Source of the DNA: a virus
Direction: 5' to 3' (one strand)
Virus record (IMG/VR): IMGVR_UViG_3300048110_000198
Span: 1-62,605 of that record
DNA length: 62,605 bases
The notes beneath the pieces were generated by a model, which was not told where the DNA came from, made no database searches, and was given only the letters and a program-made list of their open reading frames with translations. Positions 38,947-44,105 of this stretch are shown here, one piece after another (within the stretch, counting starts at the first letter, position 1; each line of letters opens with the position of its first letter). The position numbers and the translations under genes are program-made.

Positions 38947-40743
38947 TTGCTAAAATTAAAGAACATTACGATCCGAAACTTTATGAGTGTCGGAAACGTT
39001 ACACAAGGAATCGATCTAGAACGTGATGCATTGTCACTCGTTCTGGGAAACAACATAGACTTAGGTGGTGATGGTTCACGTAACGGTACAGGTAAGACAA
39101 CTCTTATCAATGCACTATCATATGGATTATATGGCAACGCATTAACAAACATCAAAAAGAATAACTTAATCAATAAGACTAACGGCAAAGGCATGTTAGT
39201 CACAGTTGATTTTGAATATAACGGAAGCGAGTACCGCATTGAGCGTGGTCGTTCTCCTAATGTATTCAAGTTAAAACGTGATGGCGTTGATATGAATGAT
39301 ATGCAAGATGAAGCACAAGGCGAAATGCGACAAACGCAAATCGAAGTTGATTCCATTATTGGTATTTCACACAACATGTTCAAACACATCGTTGCATTGA
39401 ATACATATACTGATCCATTTTTATCGATGCGTCCTAATGATCAACGTGAAATCATTGAAGAACTATTAGGTATTACTGAACTTTCTCGCAAAGCAGATAG
39501 CTTAAAGGATGAAATAAAGTCTACTAAAGAGCAAATCAAAGATGAAGAGTATCGCTTAAAAGCTATCGAAGATGCAAACGGACGTATTCTAAAGTCTATC
39601 AAAGACATTGAACGTAGACAACGTATCTGGACAGACAAACATACAAAAGATGTAGCAGATTTAGAAACAGGTCTAGATGCACTGACACATATCGATATCG
39701 ATGCAGAGATTAAGAACCACACATTCATTGCAGAATATAACGAAAAGAAAACTCGTTTAGATGAAGCTACCCGTTGGATAAGTAGTATCAATGCAGATGA
39801 TGCAAAGCAAGAGAAAGTTATTTCTAAACTAAAAAACGAAATCAAGTTGCTAAAAGAACATACTTGCTATGCTTGTGGACAAGAAATGCATGATGATAAA
39901 CAAGAAAGCATCCTTGCATCAAAAGAAGAACAAAAGCAAGAAGCTACTATGCAATTACTTGCAAACAACACGCAACTACAAGAACATGAAACTGTTGTTA
40001 CAGAAATCGGTGAACTTGGTAGTAAGCCAACAGTATTCTATGATTCACTAAATGATGCATACGAACATCAGAATTCAGTTCGTATGTTAACAGAACAGAT
40101 AGAACAAAAGAAATTAACTGAAGATCCTTACGCAGATCAAATCAAAGAAATGCGTGAAAGTTCATTAGAAGAACTAGATTATTCACACATGAATACGCTA
40201 GTTTCATTTAGAGAACATCAGGACTTCTTAATGAAACTTCTTACTAATAAAGATTCCTTCATTCGTAAGAAAATTATTGATCAAAACTTATCATTCCTAA
40301 ACAAACGTTTAGAATCATACCTAGATAAGTTAGGTCTACCACACGAAGTTAGATTCCAAAGTGATCTAACTGTAGAAATCACTGAACTAGGAAGAGACCT
40401 AGACTTTGATAATTTATCACGTGGTGAACGCAATCGCTTAATCTTAGGACTAAGCTGGGCATTCCGTGATATATTTGAATCACTATATAGTACAATCAAT
40501 GTTATGTTTATAGACGAATTAATTGATTCGGGTATGGATACTAATGGTGTAGAAGCATCACTTGCTGTATTGAAGAAAATGGTTAGAGACAGTGGACGTT
40601 CAGTCTTCTTAGTTTCACACCGTGATGAACTTCAAGGAAGAGTTAGTGATGTGCTGAATGTAGTAAAAGAAAACGGGTTCACTACGTTTGCACAAGAAAC
40701 AGAAACACTAGAACCTGGTGTTGAATTAGATACAGTCATATAG
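38947..40743 (+). CDS. 46: Recombination endonuclease subunit gp46 (Rad50/SbcC type)
   Basis: 598 residues from a TTG at 38947, chosen because GAGAGAGGT lies about 10 bases upstream and the protein then begins LKLKNITIRNFMSVGN, the usual family start; an in-frame ATG at 38914 inside the previous gene is the alternative. Walker A is GSRNGTGKTT (43-52). Long coiled-coil arms flank a zinc hook CYACG near 307. The ABC signature LSRGERNRL and Walker B NVMFIDELID lie near the C-terminus. It works with gp47 in end resection. Confidence 0.93.
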   Translation: MLKLKNITIRNFMSVGNVTQGIDLERDALSLVLGNNIDLGGDGSRNGTGKTTLINALSYGLYGNALTNIKKNNLINKTNGKGMLVTVDFEYNGSEYRIERGRSPNVFKLKRDGVDMNDMQDEAQGEMRQTQIEVDSIIGISHNMFKHIVALNTYTDPFLSMRPNDQREIIEELLGITELSRKADSLKDEIKSTKEQIKDEEYRLKAIEDANGRILKSIKDIERRQRIWTDKHTKDVADLETGLDALTHIDIDAEIKNHTFIAEYNEKKTRLDEATRWISSINADDAKQEKVISKLKNEIKLLKEHTCYACGQEMHDDKQESILASKEEQKQEATMQLLANNTQLQEHETVVTEIGELGSKPTVFYDSLNDAYEHQNSVRMLTEQIEQKKLTEDPYADQIKEMRESSLEELDYSHMNTLVSFREHQDFLMKLLTNKDSFIRKKIIDQNLSFLNKRLESYLDKLGLPHEVRFQSDLTVEITELGRDLDFDNLSRGERNRLILGLSWAFRDIFESLYSTINVMFIDELIDSGMDTNGVEASLAVLKKMVRDSGRSVFLVSHRDELQGRVSDVLNVVKENGFTTFAQETETLEPGVELDTVI

Positions 40744-40752
40744 GAGAAAACA

Positions 40753-40929
40753 ATGACAAATCATGAACAAATCGTAGAAAGTTACGAAACTTACCTAAAA
40801 GAACATGCTGCTTGGGAAGAAAAAGGCGTAAAAGCTGCGGCGGCACGTGCAAGAAAAGCACTTGGTGATATTGGTAAACTAACCAAAGAGCGCCGTAAAG
40901 AAATTCAAGATAAAAAGAATAGCATGTAA
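40753..40929 (+). CDS. Small histone-like basic protein
   Basis: 58 residues, MTNHEQIVESYETYLKEH at the start, then AAAARARKALGDIGKLTKERR. The alanine/arginine/lysine helix suggests DNA or RNA binding and resembles short histone-like proteins seen in marine T4-like phages. TAGGAGAA lies 6 bases before the ATG, and it is 9 bases after gp46, so it closes the gp55 operon. Function inferred from composition only. Confidence 0.8.
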   Translation: MTNHEQIVESYETYLKEHAAWEEKGVKAAAARARKALGDIGKLTKERRKEIQDKKNSM

Positions 40930-40937
40930 AAAAAGTG

Positions 40938-40966
40938 TTGACACATAGTAGATTATCTGCTATACT
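40938..40966 (+). promoter_or_regulatory. Sigma70-type promoter of the 41-kb leader
   Basis: TTGACA (40938-40943), 17 bases, TATACT (40961-40966). A near-perfect inverted repeat (TAGxAGAT / ATCTxCTA, 40947-40963) fills the spacer, a possible operator. RNA would start near 40973. Confidence 0.85.
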
Positions 40967-40986
40967 GATAACAATAAGGAAGTTAA

Positions 40987-41109
40987 GTGTCTCCTCTCAA
41001 CCTCTCTCAAAATGCTTACTTCTTTATTGTTTCAACACAGAGCATGAAACAAAACCCAATGCATCTGATTGCATTGGGTTTTTTCATTATTGAAAGGATA
41101 AAAGTATAA
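40987..41109 (+). CDS. Possible 40-residue leader peptide spanning a terminator
   Basis: A GTG-start frame with AAGGAAG 5-10 bases upstream runs through the terminator at 41053-41084 and stops as TAATG on the next gene's ATG. The peptide (SPLNLSQNAYFFIVSTQS at the start, LIALGFFII near the end) is hydrophobic with no family match. The coupling geometry is suggestive, but a 40-codon open frame can be chance; the segment may instead be a short RNA of about 110 bases. Confidence 0.35.
   Translation: MSPLNLSQNAYFFIVSTQSMKQNPMHLIALGFFIIERIKV
41053..41084 (+). terminator. Strong intrinsic terminator in the 41-kb leader
   Basis: AACCCAATGCA pairs perfectly with TGCATTGGGTT (11 bp) around a 6-base loop, followed by a run of six T. 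It lies between the promoter at 40938 and the gene at 41109, so it either ends a short RNA or works as an attenuator. Confidence 0.9.
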
Positions 41110-41297
41110 TGAGTAAATTTATAGGTAAGGCCGAAGAACGTGAAATGATGCGTGAAGAATCTGAAAAAGCAGTCAAAGAGTTTTTGAAGAATGGCGGCAA
41201 AGTAAAAAAGATTGCTGAAGGTGAACACACTGAAGCAAAAGACATGAAGTATAAATTTCGTAAACCAGCATTCGGTGGTAAGAAAAAAACTGAATAA
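41109..41297 (+). CDS. Small charged protein of unknown function
   Basis: 62 residues, highly charged: an amphipathic helix (EEREMMREESEKAVKEFLKN) followed by a lysine-rich tail ending in GGKKKTE. GAAAGGAT lies 11 bases before the ATG. No domain recognised. The basic tail could contact nucleic acid. It is downstream of the terminator in the leader. Confidence 0.75.
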   Translation: MSKFIGKAEEREMMREESEKAVKEFLKNGGKVKKIAEGEHTEAKDMKYKFRKPAFGGKKKTE

Positions 41298-41300
41298 ATA
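41293..41300 (+). promoter_or_regulatory. T4-type late octamer (AATAAATA), predicted leaderless
   Basis: AATAAATA overlaps the stop of the previous gene; five bases later (CTCTC) comes the ATG at 41306. No Shine-Dalgarno is present. The geometry equals that at 26766 and 48378. Confidence 0.55.
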
Positions 41301-41305
41301 CTCTC

Positions 41306-41638
41306 ATGGAATTCTTATTAAAAGCAATCATTGGCGGTATAATAATTGCCAGTGTAGTTACAATCGCCCAACGTGGCAATCCAACAATGGGAGCCTTAAT
41401 ATTAGGTATCCCATTAAGTAGTATTGTTAGCATCATATTCATGTATTACGCAGGAGTAGATGTTTCAGTATATACACAATTAGCAATAGAAACTGTATAT
41501 TTTGTACTAATCAGTTTAGCATTCTTTCCAATATTTGCATATATGGTATATGTTATGCCATTCTGGCCAGCACTAATTATATCAACTAGTATTTCTATGT
41601 CAGGATTATATGTACTAAAACTATTCTTAGAAAGATAA
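41306..41638 (+). CDS. Small integral membrane protein (DUF3147-like)
   Basis: 110 residues with three to four hydrophobic segments: about 4-20, 27-48, 60-85 and 88-107. The pattern RGNPTMGALILGIPLSSIVSI recalls DUF3147 membrane proteins. No signal for a holin role other than size and membrane segments, and no lysis gene adjoins it. An inner-membrane location is likely. Start fixed by the late octamer spacing. Confidence 0.7.
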   Translation: MEFLLKAIIGGIIIASVVTIAQRGNPTMGALILGIPLSSIVSIIFMYYAGVDVSVYTQLAIETVYFVLISLAFFPIFAYMVYVMPFWPALIISTSISMSGLYVLKLFLER

Positions 41639-41642
41639 TGAC

Positions 41643-41891
41643 TTGAACTGGATACAAATAGATAAACAAATTATCAGTATGATGCGGGTAATCAACGATA
41701 AAGATAAACTCTACGAAGATGTAAAGCATGTATTCAAGTGGAATGACTCACAAGTCGAAGCCGCTGTAAGACCATTGATTGAACGATGGGACTGGTACGG
41801 CATGCACAAAGATGAAAAGCCAGTAAAGAAAAAACGTGCAACAAAAAAAGCCCCTGCTAAAAAAGCAAAGGCTACTAAGAAGAAATCATAA
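41643..41891 (+). CDS. Small protein with lysine/alanine-rich histone-H1-like tail
   Basis: 82 residues from a TTG at 41643 (an ATG at 41679 is possible). The first 60 residues form a small, probably helical domain with RWDWYGMH; the last 22 are made almost only of Lys, Ala, Thr and Pro (KKKRATKKAPAKKAKATKKK). Such tails occur in bacterial H1-like DNA-binding proteins. It ends 6 bases inside the convergent GIY-YIG gene. Confidence 0.75.
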   Translation: MNWIQIDKQIISMMRVINDKDKLYEDVKHVFKWNDSQVEAAVRPLIERWDWYGMHKDEKPVKKKRATKKAPAKKAKATKKKS

Positions 41892-42323
41892 TCTATCTTT
41901 AAAATTTTCTAAATATTCTGTAAGAACTTTCGAACTGCCTATTCGAACATTGATGATACCGTTATAGTATTCATCAGTTTCTAATACACGGCGTTCGAAT
42001 TGTTCCCGTGCCTCCATATAACTTAAAGCACCACGACTCGGACAGTAGTGAAGTATTTCTCTTGTAAACTTGTCTTCACCTAGTTCTGCTACATCTGCAT
42101 TAAGATGATCAGAAGAACCCCAATATGTACGCCAATCGCTTTCTTTATATCCACGTCTTTTGTTCTTTCGCCCTTTTAAAGGTGGCTTCGTGGTTTTAAA
42201 CTTAGCTAACTTCTTACCTACATATTTTCTATTATTAGTGGTATTAGTAATAAGATAAACAAATCCCTCAACATCATCAGGTAATTCATTAACTATCTTA
42301 TTATCATATTTCCAATCACTCAT
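41886..42323 (-). CDS. GIY-YIG family endonuclease, probably homing type
   Basis: 145 residues. FVYLITNTTNNRKYVGKK is the GIY-YIG core (here V-Y-L and Y-V-G), followed by R near WRTYWGSS and the glutamate in YMEAREQFERRVLE. GIY-YIG nucleases of this size in T4-like phages are usually free-standing homing endonucleases (Seg-like). The gene stands alone on the minus strand, downstream of a 620-base noncoding segment, which could be its home site or a relic intron. Confidence 0.85.
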   Translation of the reverse strand: MSDWKYDNKIVNELPDDVEGFVYLITNTTNNRKYVGKKLAKFKTTKPPLKGRKNKRRGYKESDWRTYWGSSDHLNADVAELGEDKFTREILHYCPSRGALSYMEAREQFERRVLETDEYYNGIINVRIGSSKVLTEYLENFKDRL

Positions 42324-42430
42324 TAGTAAATCATTTCATCTTATAAGGTCTAAAGACCTAATCCTTCATAAATCTCATATCGCTTTCGCTCAATCGATTT
42401 AATCAGTCTTTATGGTTTATATTATAATTG

Positions 42431-42438
42431 TATTTATA
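42431..42438 (-). promoter_or_regulatory. T4-type late octamer (TATAAATA) upstream of the GIY-YIG gene
   Basis: A perfect TATAAATA on the minus strand. The predicted RNA start near 42425 leaves a leader of about 100 bases before the ATG at 42323. Confidence 0.55.
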
Positions 42439-42484
42439 TATGCCTGCGGCTAAGCCACAATTGCCCTACTGCTAGAGCAACTGC

Positions 42485-42509
42485 AAAAAAATTATGGATA
42501 CATGCCATA
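42485..42509 (-). terminator. Terminator-like hairpin in the noncoding segment
   Basis: On the minus strand TATGG and CCATA pair around a 7-base loop, followed by A and seven T. The stem is short, so the confidence is moderate. It would end a minus-strand RNA begun at the octamer at 42931-42938. Confidence 0.5.
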
Positions 42510-42925
42510 GCTTCATCGCCTCTGTTTATGAGCTAGTAGCCAGAAACTACGGGGTCGGTTGGCGATTCCCCCTTCACTCAGTACTGCGTCTTTCGACCCA
42601 ACGGCATCACAATAAGTCCAAACAGACGGAGTATATTGTAATCGATAGTGCTATAGTAGCCTATCATCGGTTATATTATTAAACTGGTCAACCACGCACC
42701 TTTAGAGCCGTGGCTGTTGTAATTAGAATACTTGTATATGTGGTTACGAGAAGATTGTAGGAATTCATCCCTACTAGTCCAACGGCAACAGTTTTTACAC
42801 TGGCAGATTCAATCCCGAGTTGGCTACCCAACTAACAGATCCACTATGTTGTGATATATTAGCCTGTTTCATTATATTAGCCTTGTGTTCTTTATATTAG
42901 ATTTATATTAGTTTTCAATAGAGCC
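42485..42925 (-). ncRNA. Candidate structured noncoding RNA (about 440 nt)
   Basis: No protein of more than about 60 residues with a plausible start is found on either strand. Several local stems are visible: AGTTGG/CCAACT with a tetraloop (42818-42833), GTAGG/CCTAC (42757-42774), an 8-bp stem with one mismatch (42689-42716), and GGGTCG/CGACCC enclosing 36 bases (42552-42599). The G+C of the segment looks higher than the surroundings. A late octamer and a terminator-like hairpin bound it on the minus strand. It does not fold into a standard tRNA or tmRNA by eye. The strand is inferred from these bounding signals only. Confidence 0.4.
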
Positions 42926-42945
42926 TGATTTATTTATGTTAGCCT
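42855..42945. repeat. Five imperfect direct repeats TAT[A/G]TTAG(CCT)
   Basis: Copies start at 42855, 42873, 42893, 42904 and 42935. Three are full TAT[A/G]TTAGCCT, two lack CCT. The last ends at the stop of the -1 frame of the hub gene. They could be protein-binding iterons or part of the RNA above. Confidence 0.6.
42931..42938 (-). promoter_or_regulatory. T4-type late octamer (CATAAATA) before the noncoding segment
   Basis: CATAAATA on the minus strand, 7 bases after the stop of the frameshift ORF; the octamer proposed for the gp26-like gene is also CATAAATA. RNA would start near 42925. Confidence 0.45.
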
Positions 42946-44005
42946 TAGAGTATTGGCGTTCCAGCCTGTTTACTCATTTCATAGTTTTCTTTTATAATTT
43001 CGTTGATATGATCGATGTGAGATACTGGCATATCATGTAATTCAGATATGCTTACCCCACCTCTCATATACCAAGTTAACTTTAACATATTTTTATGCAG
43101 CTTGTCAAGCTCTTTTTCAAACTTTTTTGTTTTTTCTTCAATTTCTTTGTTACTGGCTGTTATGAGCCAGTGCCGAAAAAATTTACAGGGTTGACCTCCA
43201 AGACAACCTTATCTTTCGCTTCGCATTCTGGGCATGAGAATTCAAACGTAGTTGCATCCTCAGGCTTCTTAGACAGAAATTCAATCTTTTTATTAATCTC
43301 ATTTACAACCTTAGTTGGAATGTTTTCTAAGAATTCACTGATAGTATCATAATCAGTGACATCTCCATCTGGTGTCTCTATGTAATTTATAGTATTTGCC
43401 AAAAGTTCAACATTGTGTTCTGCGATTGTTCTAAAACTAGAATAGAAACGTCTTGCTAGTTCATCTTCCTTCATTACTTCATCGCCGTATGTATCTTGTA
43501 TAGAACGTACAATACGTTGTTGTTCTAAATCAATTAACGCTAGTCTAGTAATTGCTTCTACTGTGGGAGGTTGAAGATGTATTTTAAGACTATCGAATTC
43601 TACTGGTTCAACTTCTTCAATATCCGGGAAACGATTTAAGATAACATTGATATCAATATTAAAATCACTTTGTTCTTCGCATGACTTACATGTATGTGTA
43701 TGTGTTAATTCACTGCCATAAGTTGCATATTGAATTGCAAGAAACAATGCTTCAACATCTATATTACACATACCTCTTGGATTAGGAATATCAGGACAGC
43801 AACTAGCAACTAAACTAATCAATGCTTCTCCATTTAATAGTGCGTCTGGATTCTTTAGAGTTATCTCATCAATTGCAGTCATAGGCAATACACCGATCTC
43901 ATCTAATTGTGATGTACTGATTTCTGGATTAAATTTACCGCCTGTGGGCAGTTTTATATAAATTGATGGTTTTCTAAAGTATTTTTGTAGTGGGTTATTT
44001 GTCAT
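42945..44005 (-). CDS. Predicted -1 frameshift product of the gp26-like gene (353 residues)
   Basis: Ribosomes that slip at TTTTTTC (43181-43175) join the first 277 residues of the gp26-like protein to 76 more, RHWLITASNKEIEEKTKKF and onward. The added part has a charged coiled-coil helix, then KLTWYMRGGVSISELHDMPV and a helix ending in PIL. This resembles the short proteins annotated as gp51 or tail chaperone in marine T4-like phages (from memory). The second frame has no ATG, GTG or TTG before the internal ATG of KNMLKLTWYM, so frameshifting is the natural way to make it whole. The product would parallel lambda gpGT. The neighbouring tape measure gene fits this. Confidence 0.72.
43152..43181 (-). 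promoter_or_regulatory. Programmed -1 ribosomal frameshift site
   Basis: Minus strand: slippery heptamer T TTT TTC in the zero frame (43181-43175), three-base spacer, then a perfect 7-bp hairpin ACTGGCT / AGCCAGT (43171-43165 and 43158-43152) with a 6-base loop that contains the zero-frame TAA. The -1 frame stays open for 76 codons after the slip. Confidence 0.78.
43160..44005 (-). CDS. 26: Baseplate hub / tail assembly chaperone gp26-like
   Basis: 281 residues. Conserved parts are IYIKLPTGGKF near the start, MTAIDEITLKNPDALLNGEA (50-70) and a zinc-ribbon-like four-cysteine set, CKSC near 105 and CPEC near 260. This is the T4_baseplate (gp26) pattern, related to myophage tail assembly chaperones that act before the tape measure. 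T4 gp26 has 208 residues. The gene ends in a slippery run that would fuse it to a downstream ORF (see the 353-residue product). A CATAAATA late octamer lies 36 bases upstream, divergent from the tape measure promoter. Confidence 0.82.
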   Translation of the reverse strand: MTNNPLQKYFRKPSIYIKLPTGGKFNPEISTSQLDEIGVLPMTAIDEITLKNPDALLNGEALISLVASCCPDIPNPRGMCNIDVEALFLAIQYATYGSELTHTHTCKSCEEQSDFNIDINVILNRFPDIEEVEPVEFDSLKIHLQPPTVEAITRLALIDLEQQRIVRSIQDTYGDEVMKEDELARRFYSSFRTIAEHNVELLANTINYIETPDGDVTDYDTISEFLENIPTKVVNEINKKIEFLSKKPEDATTFEFSCPECEAKDKVVLEVNPVNFFGTGS

Positions 44006-44019
44006 TTATTTCGCCTCTT

Positions 44020-44027
44020 GATAAATA
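44020..44027 (+). promoter_or_regulatory. T4-type late promoter (GATAAATA) for the tape measure gene
   Basis: GATAAATAC on the plus strand, 79 bases before the ATG at 44106. It lies inside the leader of the divergent gp26-like transcript. Confidence 0.6.
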
Positions 44028-44040
44028 CAACGATACATTA

Positions 44041-44048
44041 TATTTATG
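44041..44048 (-). promoter_or_regulatory. T4-type late promoter (CATAAATA) for the gp26-like gene
   Basis: CATAAATA on the minus strand, 36 bases before the ATG at 44005. The two octamers of this divergent pair face across each other, so the two transcripts would overlap at their 5' ends. Confidence 0.6.
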
Positions 44049-44105
44049 TCTATAGTTATTTAATCAATTATAAACTACGAATATAATCAAAAAGTGAGAG
44101 AGTTT

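Noticed and set aside
42494-42682. 62-codon plus-strand ORF in the noncoding island
   Set aside because: No ribosome site, no family resemblance, and it crosses the strong stems and the terminator-like hairpin.
42775-42840. tRNA-like pieces (AACAGTTTTTACACTGG and GATTCAATCCCG)
   Set aside because: I could not pair a T stem, D stem and acceptor stem together. At best a decayed tRNA; a tRNA caller should decide.
42324-42944. Diversity-generating retroelement or retron
   Set aside because: No reverse transcriptase gene exists in the window and no template/variable repeat pair was seen in the fibre genes.
43080-43120. TTGACA on the minus strand as a promoter for the noncoding island
   Set aside because: The -10 region at correct spacing (TTAAAG) is poor and the box is inside the -1 frame coding sequence.
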